Below are positions 11,784-24,600 of a DNA stretch of 64,000 bases, piece after piece. Where the stretch lies: the NCBI RefSeq assembly GCF_001640805.2, contig NC_066856.1, forward strand, positions 3,944,826-4,008,825, given 5' to 3'. Below the pieces are notes generated by a model. It was not told the origin of the DNA and made no database searches. It saw only the letters and a program-made list of their open reading frames with translations. A program made the translations under genes and the position numbers. The stretch is from Lates calcarifer. Taxonomy: Eukaryota; Chordata; Actinopteri; Centropomidae. How positions within the stretch are numbered: position 1 is the first letter of the stretch; each line of letters starts with the position of its first letter.

Positions 11784-14700
11784 CTGCATAGAGGAGAGCA
11801 AACATTACATAGGAATTTTTAGAATAGGACACAGAACAGATGGTTTTTATCCATTTAAAAGTGCTAACAGAAGAAAATGTCAGCATTTGTGAGTTGCCTC
11901 GAAGGTGAAGAACTGGAACTAATCAACAGATTTGTTTAGGAATAGCAAACATAAACCAATGACGTAATCTCTCAGAGAAACACCATACCCCACCACCACA
12001 CCACTGAAATGTAAACCACATTTACAGGACTCTCTTTGAAACATCACAAACAATGCCACCTATTAATGAATCATGACTCTTTGCACCAGTAAAAAGGGGA
12101 TTGTGCCTGCCATTTTGCTTTAATAGTCAGTGACGCACCAAATCTCAAAAACCATGTAACAACAATGCTATGTGATGTACTACTGCAGTTGATGATCATG
12201 AGATGATATTGTATTGATAAAGCTATAAAGCTCTGGGTGAACTTTTCTTACTGATTTTCAAGTTATCAGTACTTATTAGTTGCAAAATGAAAATAATGGA
12301 ATGGTTTAAAATTGTATGTGTTGTATATATTTTTTCAGTGTAATGGCTTTTCGGTTAAAGGAATAGTTCAACATTTTTGGAAAATTGCTTTGTTTTTTTA
12401 TGAGACCAAGAGCATTGATACACACTGTGGATGTGTCATATACATGGAGAGGGAATGTAGATATGTCTACAGCATATTAATGTTCACTACTGTACCTGGT
12501 TGACTATGTCTTCATTGTTGCGGATGTAGTCCTCAAAGGACACAACAGGTTCCCAGGGGTCATTCTGGGTGTAGATGCTGCTGCTGGTGGCTTCACTATC
12601 TTTATGACGAGTCACAGCCAGAGGATACCTGTAAAGAAACCGTTCACCAGTCATTTTATTATATTACCATGTCATTCTGACAGCTCAGAGACAAATTAAT
12701 TCATACAGAGAAACTGCACAACTGTCTCTTGCCAATTAATCATTTCAAACAGAACTTATTTTAGCATTTAACATACTGATCGCCCAGGAACATCAGCATT
12801 AATGTTAAGTTTGTTGACATGCAAGTGGTGGAGGGTTCTACTGATTTTTTGTGAGTTTGATTCGTACCAGGTCTGTACTGGTATGCATAAATGGTAGCAT
12901 TACAACCTTAAACAGTGATACAGACTCTCATACGGTGTGACAAAGTTTAGCTTTTCTCACCTATCAGAGCAGGTTTTCACTGAGTGGTAAATGTTTACCA
13001 TCCTGTGGTATTCATTTTGAACTCTAGCCTGTATAATGATGATGGTGAATACTGAAGAGACTGACTGGGAACTCAGGACTTGTCACATTTGTTCATGTAC
13101 CGGAGTCAGACAGTAGACTTAGTGTTTGTTAGCCTTTTAGCCAGTGGATATTGTTCCTGCTGCCTGAAGAATTTGATTTGCTGCCACAGCTTGGATGATG
13201 GCTTGGTTGATAGTCCGCACACTTAATAAATTATCAGGTCTGCTGACTCTGACTGCTTTAAATTTTAACTTTTGTTTTATTATGAGAGAGAATGCAAATG
13301 ATTTTTGTGCATTTAAAATTGATATGGTTTACAAACACTTTACTGACTGTGACTGTTCAGTGTTCGTCATTGACTCCCAAACCATAACTACTACTACTTT
13401 GACCTGATTTCTAAACACACTCCTAATCCAGAGATTAAGCTCTTCAACTCCACTGATCCTCTGTGGGGTCAATCATTACACACAAATCATGTTATGTGTG
13501 CAAACTTTGCTCAGATTAACAGAAACAAAATTCTACAAGAGATGTGTCCAAAATATATGACAGAATCTGGGGGAAATGGTGGCAATCATAAAAACATGGT
13601 ACATGGGGTTTGATTGTTTTACTTTTTACTTTACCAAAACATAGCAACATAGTGGGAAAATATTTTTATTACCTTGACCAGCTGATGCCATTCTCCTCTC
13701 TCCAGCCCCTTGGAAGGACACTATGAGCATGTGAGTTAAACTGAATTCGGTAACCTTTCTTGTGCCCCCATTTATTTTTCTCATTGGGGTTGTAAAAGTG
13801 CACATAGCGAGGGAACTTTTTGCCAAAGCGGAAAGCAGCAGATCGCTCAGTCTTGTGCTCTGTCCTGCTGAGTCTGGACTGGACAATGAAATTCTTCGGG
13901 CTCCAAGGATTGGTGAAGTTGACAAATTTAAGATCTATTGACTCAAAGCTGTTCTCTCGACCTGTGTCACAGAAAAGACAAAGAATTGTCAGAAGTTAGA
14001 CGTCATGGTGTAAGCAGCTTGTTGAGAAGCAATATGCATGCAGCAGAGTCAGCTTGAATACACTAAAAGTAGTAGAGGTGACAGTTTTACAACATTTAGT
14101 TATTGACTTAAGCATAGCACATAGCTTTGATCGCACATTTCAACAGACCAGTCTCACATTCTTGATAGGTCGAGTCTCCTTTATGACAGGGTGAAGTCCA
14201 GAAAGTGATTTTATCTGGATTGGCATCAATAAAAGACTTGCTGAAAGCTCAGTTCCTGTGTGCCCTTTCTTTCACCTCATTTCACTGTCTTCACAACTTC
14301 AGAATACACACCATTATGTATTAAGTTTGGTATGAAGGGAACTTACCAATATTACCAATATTTTCACAGTGGGTTTATGCTTGTAACACATTTTCTTGTA
14401 AAGTTTTTGAAAAAGTTTGGGTGATGTGATTTTCCCAAGACCAGCACCAAACATGAATGTCAATATTGGTGGAATCTGCACACCACCAGATTATGTTTAA
14501 TGCCACAACTGTTTTGCAAATAGTGGCAATATTAAATATATTCTAACTTTCTATGATGTCTGCACATTTCAACTAAGGAATGGGAAAGAACTGTGGTTAT
14601 GGCACATACATTACAGGTTAAGGTATGGGTAGAACTAGGCCAGTGAAAAATATGATTAAGGGTGGGGAGAGACTGTGTTTACAGTTAATAAAATAGCAAA

Positions 14701-16521
14701 TGTTAATTGTAGGGCTATGATAGGATGTGAACTCCAGTCTCCTCTGTGAAAGTCTGATCCATTATACCTTGTCCACCTTGTTACAAAAGGCATTGTTATG
14801 GTGGACAAAAACTGTGGGGAACAAAATCATCCAATATGTCTGTAATTCATAGAAATTTGGCTGGATTTTCCACTGATCTTGCATTCAGCCTTTTTTTGAA
14901 GTACAGACCATCAATGGTAAAGAAAGAGTGAAACAGTTACTGCTTTAAAAAGAAAGATTTAGGTGGCTGTACCAGAGTACTCACCAGCAATATCCAGGTC
15001 CACTTTGTAATGGATAAGGTGTGTGTGCAGGTTACCCAGCACGTAGTTGTACACCTTGGTACCATAGTGAAGTCCGTTTGGTGTAAAGAAAGTGGCATGG
15101 ATGTATCCAGTGGCACTGACCTTTACCTCCACCACCCCATTCTGGTAGAAGAGAAAGTCCCAAATGTAGTCATAGTTGTAAACTGTCGAGGTCGTCCGCA
15201 ACACCAGCACAGTGTTTTCCAACCCCCCGTAGAAGTTGTATCCCCCACTGAAGTTGGAATTGAAATGCCTTCTCAGAGGCATAGCAGTGGTCATCTCAAA
15301 AATACAAAGTGCATTTTTGTGTTGCACAGGTTTGTCTGTGTCAAAGAAGTGATGAAGGTCAACAAATTTGGCAATTTCTGGACAGTCGATTCCAGGCGCC
15401 AGCTCATAGGTGGAGCTGCCCATCGCCCAGCCAGCATCAATATACTTTGTTTGCATTGCAGCGGGAGTATCGCCAGCATAGAAGGCAATAGCTTCTTGGA
15501 GGCTGATCTCATAGGCAATCCTTTCTCCATTGAAACGGAGGTCAAAGACTTGAAGCCCAGCTGTTGAGCGGACTCGGTAGGCAAAAGACCATCCAGCATA
15601 TTCAACAAAGTTCTCATGAGTGTTAAAGCGAGGTCCCTGAGGTTGCACAAGCTTTGGTCCATGGATATTAGTGGGAGTGTTGCTGTGACCCCGGGGGATG
15701 TAGGTGGAAAAGAGATCATTTTCATCATGATCAGGCAATTTGACCTTCTCCACACCTCCTGATTCATATTTTTCTACCAGATCCTCAACACTGTCAAAGT
15801 ACATGCTATTGTACCAGACCTTTTCAACAGTCCACTTTCCTGGGTCCAGATCCTGATGATTGATCAATACCTCAAACCCAACTGGGTGGATGAAATAGCC
15901 CTCCACAAACTTTTGCAACATGATCCAGGTTCTCCTCTCACCTGGACCCAGCCCACGGGGGGCTATGTCAGAGAATGTCAGGCAGCGATCAGAGCAGTTA
16001 GTGAAGGAAAACCCTCCTGTGGTCTCAAACAGAAGTTTGTGAGCTTTAGTTGTGATCTTCTCAAGGATGTTATTGATATGATAGTACTCTACATTAGTAA
16101 TAGGCCTTGACTCAAAGAGGACAGGCCTATCCCCCTTGAAGGTCTTGACTACATGAGAATTTGGGAATGGCAGAGGACTGACAATATACTCAGTGATGTT
16201 GGGTTTGTTCTGGTTTCCGAATTGGATGATCACACGGGCTTGACGTGGGGGTTTGGCCTGTCCACGGTCTAGAGCTCTCAGGGCCTCATGCTTTCTTGGC
16301 AAATGGAGTTCTATCAGGAGGATGCTGTTCTTCTTCAGAATCTTGTTCTGTGCATCAGTAAGCTCCATTTCTGGAATGCCATGCAGGTAAGCCCGGACAG
16401 CTTTCAGCTCATGAACTGTAAGGTCGGCAAACATGGGGGCACCATGAAGAGCCCACTCTCTTGTCCTGGAAACAGTACAACTGGCCAAACAGACCAACTG
16501 CAGCAGGCAGAGAAGCCTCAT
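11514..16521 (-). CDS. aoc1: Copper amine oxidase, AOC1-type (diamine oxidase)
   Basis: Four coding exons join in phase: 16521-14985, 13961-13673, 12628-12496 and 11783-11514. They encode 742 aa, close to the ~750 aa of mammalian AOC1. The enzyme oxidatively deaminates histamine and putrescine-type diamines, using copper and topaquinone, as a secreted dimer. Visible features are a signal peptide ([15 protein letters not shown]), the catalytic base Asp362 in YIDAGW, the cofactor tyrosine Tyr450 in VYNYDY, copper ligands His499 and His501 in NLHTHL, and the third ligand His668 in PHSEDIPNT. The ending FSYNGTY-like [10 protein letters not shown] and the absence of an N-terminal membrane anchor favour AOC1 over AOC2/AOC3. 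The start ATG lies two bases after a TTATATTACAG acceptor, so a 5' non-coding exon exists but was not found. No break was seen. It lies head to head with sspo. Confidence 0.95.
12496..12628 (-). CDS. aoc1: aoc1 coding exon 3
   Basis: It encodes [12 protein letters not shown] through NEDIVNQ, bounded by TTTCTTTACAG and CAG|GTACAG. YPLAVT and the SSSIY.QNDPW stretch are strongly conserved in copper amine oxidases. It is 133 bp long and ends in phase 0. Confidence 0.93.
12629..13672 (-). other. aoc1: aoc1 intron between coding exons 2 and 3
   Basis: A 1,044-bp AT-rich intron. Short open frames occur but none has a domain signature. Confidence 0.6.
13673..13961 (-). CDS. aoc1: aoc1 coding exon 2
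   Basis: The acceptor TGTGACACAG completes the codon for Gly513. The exon reads [20 protein letters not shown] and on to NGISWSR, ending at donor AAG|GTAATA. It carries the NPWSP and VLPRGW stretches typical of the family. It is 289 bp long and ends in phase 2. Confidence 0.93.
13962..14984 (-). other. aoc1: aoc1 intron between coding exons 1 and 2
   Basis: A 1,023-bp AT-rich intron. I see no exon, no clear transposon and no strong simple repeat in it. Confidence 0.6.
14985..16521 (-). CDS. aoc1: aoc1 coding exon 1 (large catalytic exon)
   Basis: This exon encodes residues 1 to 513: the signal peptide, the two small N-terminal domains and most of the catalytic beta-sandwich. It ends DLDIAG at donor GGTGAGTA. 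It holds the Asp base, the TPQ tyrosine and two copper His. One very large exon carrying the active site is the usual arrangement in vertebrate AOC genes. The long plus-strand open frames across it are antisense shadows. Confidence 0.95.
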
Positions 16522-16674
16522 GGCTGTAATATAATGAGAAAAGAATATCAAATGTGAATCTAGAAACTTAATATGTTGAGTGAAACCACTTAAAGATTTC
16601 TCATTCTTTCAAAGAGAAAATCTTGTTGGAGGTAAGGAGAGCTTTGTTTCTACTTATTCAGTTGTGATTCACAC

Positions 16675-17377
16675 TAGGGATAGACCGATTATCAGCCAGG
16701 GCCGATTATCAGTGCCAATATTCGGCATTTTGACGCATATCGGCATCTGCCTTTTTTTAAATCCAACGGCTGATAAGAGATCAATTTAAAACTGGGTTAT
16801 TTTGGCTCTGATGCAGTTGCGCCTCTCTGTCTGCAGTCACTACTCTATCTCCAGCATTGCCCCTCCCACAGCACCATCTGATTGGTTACATGCAAAGCAC
16901 GGGTAACAGCCAATCAGCAGTGAAAGCTGTGCATGCACAGTGCTCTCACACACGGCGGAGAGGAGAAAAAGAAGCTCTGGAGAGCAGATATATGATTCTT
17001 TATTTACTGTAGAAAACTTTAGGGAGCTATTTATTTGTTTAAGTTTTCATTTAACTTTATTTATTTAAGAGATGCTGCTGAACCTGGGAGCTCCTTGCAC
17101 TTTTTGTTAGAATTTTAAAACAAAGATGTCTATTGTCTAAGATAAAAAAAAAAAAACCTTTAACATGTTGCAAATCTGAAAAGCTGTTTAATAAACATGT
17201 TTAAAGGCATTTGAACAAAGTTAAGTGTTGGAGTTTGATTTATTCCAAATTTTGATGCCAATATTTTCACTTTTACTGTAAATGAATATCAGCTCCAAAT
17301 ATCGGTTATCGGCCTCCTTGACTACTAATAATCGGTATCCATATCGGCCCTGAAAAAACAATATCAGTCTATCTCTA
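16675..17377. mobile_element. hAT-like non-autonomous DNA transposon
   Basis: A 703-bp element bounded by imperfect terminal inverted repeats: TAGGGATAGACCGAT at the left, and the complement of TAGAGATAGACTGAT at the right, each followed inward by TATCGG/GCCGAT-rich sequence. The 8 bases outside are ATTCACAC and CTTCAGAC, matching at 6 of 8, as expected for a worn 8-bp hAT target duplication. The interior has no transposase frame. It inserted between aoc1 and sspo, only ~150 bp upstream of the aoc1 start codon, so it may lie in or near the aoc1 promoter or first intron. Confidence 0.72.
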
Positions 17378-18104
17378 CTTCAGACTCTTTTCTCCAAATG
17401 TTTTTATAGTTCATCATTTATTTTGTTTCTTGTGGTCACCCCCTTCTAATAAACTAAAGAATCAAAAACTACAGCACTATCTCACCCTGCAGAATTCCAA
17501 GGAACAGTGAATAAGCATTGTTCTTGTTCCTCTCTTGCATCACTCTCTCCCAACAGCGACACAAACAGAATAACAGCCACTGCTACAACACATTCACTGT
17601 CAACTTTGTCCCTGTCTGTGCTCTATTTACCTTCATTCTTGTGTCAGTTTCAAAGTTCCCATGAAGTTCACAATACAAATTCTCACTGTCTTCTTCAGAA
17701 TTAATTTTATTTTATAACAGAACATAACATAATAGCATTTATGTAATAATGTGATAAATGATGTTCTGACTTTGGAAAGGTTCAGTGCTTCTTTAGAAAC
17801 ACATGGAGCTCTGCTATTAGGAGTAAGGAAGTAGACCAAACTACCTGAATGTCCTCTGCTTACCGTCTCGAGATAACTCTGTTGTGATTGCGCTATATAA
17901 TAAATCTGACTTGACTTTAGCTATTTTGTAAACCAAGGTTGATCAGCCCAGTCCTTCTGCTTCAGCAACTGAAGAAAACTATTCAGTGCTCTGCCGTTTA
18001 TATTTAACCTCCTACTTTGCAGTGACGGAGGCTGATTGGCCAACAGTGGGTTGTAAATATGATGAAATGACAGGTGCTGCTTTTTTTTACGTAATTAATC
18101 CTGC
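17378..18104. other. Intergenic; possible repeat tail near 17860-17935
   Basis: No gene seen. The phrase GAGATAACTCTGTTGTGATT with CGCTATATAATAAATCTGACTTGAC near 17870-17915 resembles the 3' tail of a multicopy fish retroelement. I recall the pattern but cannot assign a family. Confidence 0.4.
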
Positions 18105-18960
18105 TCAAGGCAAGATAAGTTTATATGTACAGCACCTCTCAAGAAATAGGCAATACAAAATACATTAGATAAGGCATAACAGGCATTATGAAAAATATGC
18201 ACATGGCACATTGCACAAAAATACATTGACAAAGGCTGATTCAAGAGCACTGAGAGTTGAAGCAGATCTCAAGTTTTGTGATAGGTCTGAATGGTTCATA
18301 ATGTAACAGTAGATTAGAAATGAATTTTGCCCCTAAACCATTCAGTGCTTTTGAACCAGTAGCATTATTTTAAAGTCAGTTCTTTGACACACATAAAGGC
18401 CAGTGTAAAGATCTGAGAACTGTAATGATTCAGTTTACTAATCTCAGTGAGGACTCCAGCAGCATAGTTCTGCATCAGTCTACAGGTGTCTGACTTATTT
18501 GCAGAAGGACCCATTAAGACACCTATTTACATCTACTAAAATAAAATAAAAACATGGAGAAGCTTTTCTAAATCCTGCTGAAACATAAGTCCTTAAATTC
18601 TTGATATGCTCTTAAGGTGATAGTCACCTGATTTTAAAATGGTCTTAAACTGGGTGTTGTTATGTTATGAGATGTGGTTATGAGTTCATGGTTTCTGCCT
18701 TTGTTTGTGGTCTTTGAAGCTGAGCACCAACTTTTAACTTACTTGACTCCAAGAACAATATTTTCAGTTCTATTATATTTGTTTTTAACTTAAGGAATTT
18801 TTGTTTGCTGTCTCCTACATTATGATAAGATATTTTGTTATTTTCTAGAATCTGAGCTCGTGGGAGTATGTACCGTAGATGTTGAAAAGAAGAAGCCAGA
18901 GAATGGAGCCTTGCGGAACTTGATGTGTCATTTTATACGCTCTTTGTAAAACTGCAGAAA
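18105..18960. repeat. Degraded multicopy teleost interspersed repeat
   Basis: Several phrases match a repeat that recurs in many teleost genomes: AAGTTTATATGTACAGCAC at the left, a middle part with TCCTGCTGAAACATAAGTCC and TTGATATGCTCTTAAGGTGA, and a right part with CAGAGAATGGAGCCTTGCGG. Their order is kept over ~850 bp. The coding capacity is lost. The family name is not known to me, and the call rests on memory of the pattern. Confidence 0.5.
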
Positions 18961-20165
18961 TTACATTGATGTTTTACAAGTTGCAATACAGTTACTGAAC
19001 TTTGCCCTTTCATTCATTCATTTCAAATGATTACTATATGAATCCCAAGTGAAAGCTCTCATCCTGTTCATGCATCTGAACACTATACTCTAGAATTACA
19101 GCTTATTGAATATTAATGTGTCTTTATTGGATACATGTTTTTTCAACTCATCTCAACTATAATGCAGAGAGTAAACACTTTTTTACTTAAAAAAATAAAC
19201 TTCTTGCAATGTTTGCGTGTTGGTTGGTCAGGCCACCACTTTGGCTCAGTATCAACTATTAGATGCTTTGCCACTGTGCTTTCGTACAGCCTCGTGTAGC
19301 TTTAGCATGGCTGTAGACCCTAAATCTTGTTTCTTGTTGACTGAATGTAAGGTTAATATAACCCTTTCCTCAAACATTAACACAGTGACTCAGCTAATTG
19401 TTATCTCTATCAAAATGCACACTGACTCCAAGGCTGCAATGGAAAGTTAGCTTTGGCCTTCATGGAGGAAAAGTAAAGAGGTTAACTATGACATGCAAAA
19501 TCGTGTAATAACAGTAGCTTCTCCTTCCTCTCCCCTTGGCTCAAGCTACAGTGTACTGTGGTGACAGCTGTGTTTGAGCCTCCTTGCACCGGGGTCAAGA
19601 GGTCAGACTTGGGATAGCGGTGAGTCTAAAAGCCTTCAGTCCCCATGTCTGTTGACATGCTTCATTGAATAAGTGCCCCAATCATCCTTCCCGAAATGTG
19701 TCTCTTTACAGGATTAGGCTCTGACAAACATCTCTTTATTCTGTGACTGAGACTCCACCACCCCCACAGTCTCCTACAGTGTCCTGTAATGTTTGACGGG
19801 ATGAGGTTAGAGGATGTGTTCGTCACAGGCCTGGTAACCAATGCCTGCCTTCCCAGCTGTGACAGTGCCACTTACGTCCAATGGCAGCAGGTTCAGATGC
19901 TACTGTACATCCCGTGAGTCATCCCCCGCATTTAAAACCCTGGATCCTAGGCTCTGTTCCCCCCAATAAGGCAAAGCATTACTTCACTGAGGAATGTATT
20001 GCATACTGTTGGATGGATGAAAAAAGAAAAATAGAGAAAAAAAGACTTAAACACAAAACACCTATGAATATTAATTAACAAGTCAAGGACGTTTCATGGG
20101 AAAAATCCAAAGAGTTCTCAAAAGCACTTCAAAGGTAAGAGCACCTTTAATTATAGCAGGGAGAT
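18961..20165. other. sspo upstream region
   Basis: No coding exon is supported. The last ~700 bp ahead of sspo is the likely place for its proximal promoter. Part of 19217-19330 looks like a degraded repeat. Confidence 0.4.
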
Positions 20166-20170
20166 GGGAT

Positions 20171-20177
20171 TATAAAA
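20171..20177 (+). promoter_or_regulatory. sspo: Candidate TATA box of sspo
   Basis: TATAAAA occurs 117 bases upstream of the sspo start ATG. A start site ~30 bases downstream would give a short 5' UTR of roughly 90 bases. No initiator or transcript evidence can be checked here. Confidence 0.4.
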
Positions 20178-20287
20178 TGTGTTTAAATTTTACATGGATT
20201 GGTTTGATCAGTTTAAATAGATTGGATATGGAAGGGCATATGTACTTTTTTACAGGAATTTTAAGCACAAATATTCAGGGGAGGACC

Positions 20288-21677
20288 ATGGAGACACTAC
20301 TACTGACTCTGCTTGGACTTCAGACAGTAATGGGAATGGGGTGAGTATGGTTCAATCGAAGCAGGATTGAGCACATTTTATAGATAGTATGGTAAATTCA
20401 GACCTTGAGTCAAGTGCACGTACCTATGAATTAGATTTACAAGCTTCCAATCCCTATGGGACTTATATACCTGTTGCAAGCCATATTATTGAATTAGAAC
20501 ATGGTAACTGATGATATTTTAATACAATGTGGTTTTATAGAAGAACCTCAGGTATGTAGAAGTTCATCCTTTACTATGGAATCCAGGAAGTATCATTGCA
20601 TAAACCAGTGAACTTAAACGTGAAGATTTTAGAAAGAAATTACATCTATGTATCATATTCCAGACACTGGTGTGAACATGTGGTGGAGGAGAGAGTGGAG
20701 AGAGTCCTGTCCCCACGTCTACAGCTTGAAGTGAGCTGTTCTGAGGTGTATCAGTATAACACACAGGGCTGGAGGCTAGATGTGGACAGGATGCGCGTCA
20801 AGCATGGAGGTGATGACGGCATCGCACTATATTACAAACAACAGGGGCCAAAAGCATCCTGCTTCTTGTACAAGTAAGTGAAAAGTTGAGTGAGTGAGTT
20901 GAGTGCACAGATCACATTTCCTCTTGTGTTAATGTATTGTGGTGGGAATATGGTGAGGGATCATGTTCTTGTTGCAGTGACTCCTGCCGGTTGGTAGGGG
21001 CACCTGTGCAGGTTGGTGTGATTATGTGGGAATAACAGGAACCCATGCGTGTTACACCTACCTGATGAAATAAACTGACAAGAAATACAGTTCAGAAATT
21101 AATGCCTTTTAAAAAGTTATTTGTCAAAACATTGCCTAATGAGACGCGTTTTCTTTAACGGTACATGCTGTAAAGGTACATTGGGTACATTAGGTTGATT
21201 CAGATGGTACCACACATACACTGACCTTTTACCTGATGTGTCCACCTCAGACCACCAGAGATGGAGAGCCAGATGGTGAACAGGACAGTAAGGACGTGCT
21301 GTGAGGGCTGGGGTGGACCACGCTGCTCTGAGGGTGAGAGAACAAGAAACCAACAGATCAGTTCCTTATACAGTATGCATGCATCATGCTTTCTTTATAT
21401 GTGAAATGAGACATTGCACATGGATGATGCGCAGCAAGATAATGCCATTTTATTGGGTATTTTTATATGCTCTTCAAACATTATCTTTTTGTTGTCTTCC
21501 TCCCAGGTGTGGGTGTGCGTGGTCAGTGTTTCTCTACATGGAGTTGTGAGGAGTTCCCTGGAATTCATAACTCCTCCCTTATGCCCATGGAGCAATGCTG
21601 CAGCAGCATGTGGGGACTGACCTGGAGAAATGCCTCTGACCAGACCTGCTTGTCTTGCACCTACACTCTCCTTCCTG
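20288..21677 (+). CDS. sspo: sspo exons 1-4: signal peptide and EMI domain
   Basis: Exons are 20288-20340, 20664-20873, 21251-21333 and 21507-21677. [16 protein letters not shown] is a signal peptide. HWCEHVVEE opens the Cys-rich EMI region, with [16 protein letters not shown] and [17 protein letters not shown] as in other SCO-spondins. The ATG at 20288 was chosen because the hydrophobic stretch follows at once; the same frame stays open upstream to 20096, but those residues do not resemble the family. The region is needed for secretion and probably for assembly of the fibre. Confidence 0.93.
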
Positions 21678-24600
21678 GTCAGAAAACATACATACATACA
21701 AGGAGTAGCTTCTGACTTGTCCTTGATTTAGTTCTGCCCGAATGTCTCTCTGATACTCTTTATTTTTATTAAGATGTTTGTATTTCATATTACTACATAA
21801 CATAAAGTACTATATGAATATTAAAATACACTACTTCTCTGTCCTCTCTCCCTTGTCTCCAGACTCCCAGTCCTCCCCACTGGTGCGTAGCGGTCTGCTG
21901 GGTAGCGCCAGGGTACCTCAGGGTTCGGCCACCTGCATGTCCTGGGGTGGAGCCCACTACCGCACTTTTGACAGAAAGCACTTCCACTTCCAGGGCAGCT
22001 GCACTTACCTGCTGGCTTCATCTACTGATGGGACATGGGCAGTCTACATCAGTACAGTCTGTGATGGGAAAGGAGACTGCAGTAAGGTGTGAAATATAGC
22101 TGATTCCACTGCTAATGGAGTTGATAACGAATTATTATTAGTGGCATATTCGTAATGACATTCTGATGCTTAGTTGGGGGCCAGTGAATTCAATTTGGCC
22201 CTTGACTTAATGAGTATGATTTGCCATTGTGCAATTAAACTTTTTTTCTATGTGTGTTGTATATTTATGTATCTGTGACTGTACTTTTCAGGCTTTGAAG
22301 ATGATGCTGGGTCTAGATTTGGTTTCAGTTCATCACAGAAATTTAACGCTGAACAACCTTCCTGTTCCAAATGGAGAACCTCTTTTCCAAAATGGTATAC
22401 TGTTTTCAGCCTTCTCTTAGCTTCATTTCTAGGTTAAGATAGGAGAAAACCCCTTTATGCTCTTGTTATATCATAATACAGACCCATATATTGAAAGGAC
22501 CAAACCATGTATTATCTATACCTCACAGTGTGGATGGAACTAATTCCATAAAAAATAGATTTAAAACAGCACTGAAGTTCTTATCTTATCTCTAAATCTC
22601 TTATCTAACAAGTAACTAACATAATATAAAATCTTCATATATTCAAGAGTACAATGTAAAATATAATCTGTTTTATGTGAAACTATTCCCTTTTTGCCTC
22701 CAATTTAAGGACCTACAAGCAGAGCATTGTTGCATGTACTTGAAATAACTGGCTGCATTTTTACATTATCAAGTAATATTGCTTGACTATCCACTGACTA
22801 AATAACTTGATGACTGAATGAATGGTTGGATGAACATACTAGGTGACAGCCATTTTTGCATGCATACCTCCATTAAGAATACTATTCACTGATTTAAACA
22901 TTAAATGCTGTTGATCAACAACAGAAAAGCAGAAACAAACCAACCATATTTATTTCTTCTTCTTACAGGAGTGAGTGTCCATTGGCTGGGGGACTTTGTG
23001 TTTGTGGAGAGTGGCCTAGGTGTGAGAGTGAAGTTTGACCTGGCCAATACAGTCTACCTGACAGTGACCGCTGAGCATCTGGCAACAACCAGGGGGCTCT
23101 GTGGAGTCTACAACAACAACGCTGATGGTGAGAGAAACGCATAGTTCACAAACAATAATTTTCTAAAGATTTGTAGATTTCTTAGGGCACTAGTCAATCA
23201 ACTTGTGTTTATCCTCCTTTACTAAAGGACTATGCAAGTTTTCCACAGGACAAAAAGTAGCACCAGTAAAAACTATTATTTATGATAAACTAAATATTTG
23301 GTACTTCTCATCTGCAAATCATATTGTGAGACTAGAAACTATACATTAGTGTATTCTGTTTTGGTCCCTGACCAAGACTTTGTTTGGGTTCAACTTGACT
23401 CACCTCAACCCTACTCTCCACTACTGTGCTGATGTAACGATGTATTTGTTTCTTCTGTCATAGATGATTTTACCACAGTGGGTGGAACTGTGTCCCAGTA
23501 CGCTGCCAGCTTTGGCAACTCATGGAAAGTTCCTGACCAGCAGAATGAAGTAATGCACTGAATACATTGATTGAGTATTTCCCTTTTTTGCAGCATTACA
23601 CTCCTTTTAATAATCATTTCTGACACTTACTGTATTTTAAATAAATGGCAAAATGCATTTTTAAGATGCACCTTGGTAATTGAGTTTCTCTGTGTCCCAT
23701 GCTTCCCTCAGGGCTGCAGCGATGCAGCAGAGCTTGGTCACAGCTGTGATGTCTCAGGAGACCCTGCCCTACGTAGACAGGCAGAAACTGTGTGTCATCA
23801 ACTGCTGGAAAACCCCTTTGCACACTGCCACTCCCGGGTCAGACACCTGGCATTATCACTGTTTGCTCCTTCTGCACATTAAGATTACAAAAGAGATTTA
23901 ATCTAATGTATTTGAAATTCAAGCCTGTAGTGGGTATAATGAGCTGTAAATCAAAAAGCTCCTCAAAGTAAATCATTTACCAGATATCAGTTGGTAGAGC
24001 AGTTTCCAGGAGTCGGTTTTATTGTCTCTAGCCATGGGACTGTCTTAAAGACTAATTGTCAACATGGAAAGCACCAAGTAACACCAGTAATGGAATTAAA
24101 TTACCAGTTTTGTTTGAAGACACATTTAGTATTGCCTAGAAATGAATGAATGATTCGGGTTATTAGGAATTTATTTACACAATGTAGTACATAATATGCA
24201 TGTTTGCATATCCTGTTTATGGGGTTTGTTAAGACTTTCCCTATACCGGTCCCTGTTCTGTTAATCACAAAGCCCACTCTGCACTTGTGTTTCAAGTGTT
24301 TGTGTGTTGATTCTTTCAGGTGGACCCAGCAGCATACATCAACACCTGTCTCTACTTGTACTGTAGCCTGCCACCCAAAGAGAGGGACGGGGCAGTGTGT
24401 GACACTTTGGCCAGCTACGCCAGAGAGTGTGCTCAACAGCATGTCATCATAATGTGGAGGACAGCCACTCTTTGTGGTACTGAAATATGCTCAGCTGGTT
24501 ATGGTTTGGTTGGAGTATTAGGTGTCTATGTTCTGCACAGGCTGTAGGCTGATCTAGCTAATAGCTGTAAGCAATCACAGTACTCTTAAAAAGTCTGTCA

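Noticed and set aside
15010..15567. 185-aa plus-strand open frame
   Set aside because: It is antisense to the large aoc1 exon, which has full domain and splice support on the minus strand.
20096..20287. In-frame upstream start for sspo (MGKIQRV...)
   Set aside because: It lies across the candidate TATA region, and the peptide has no family resemblance. The ATG at 20288 gives an immediate signal peptide.
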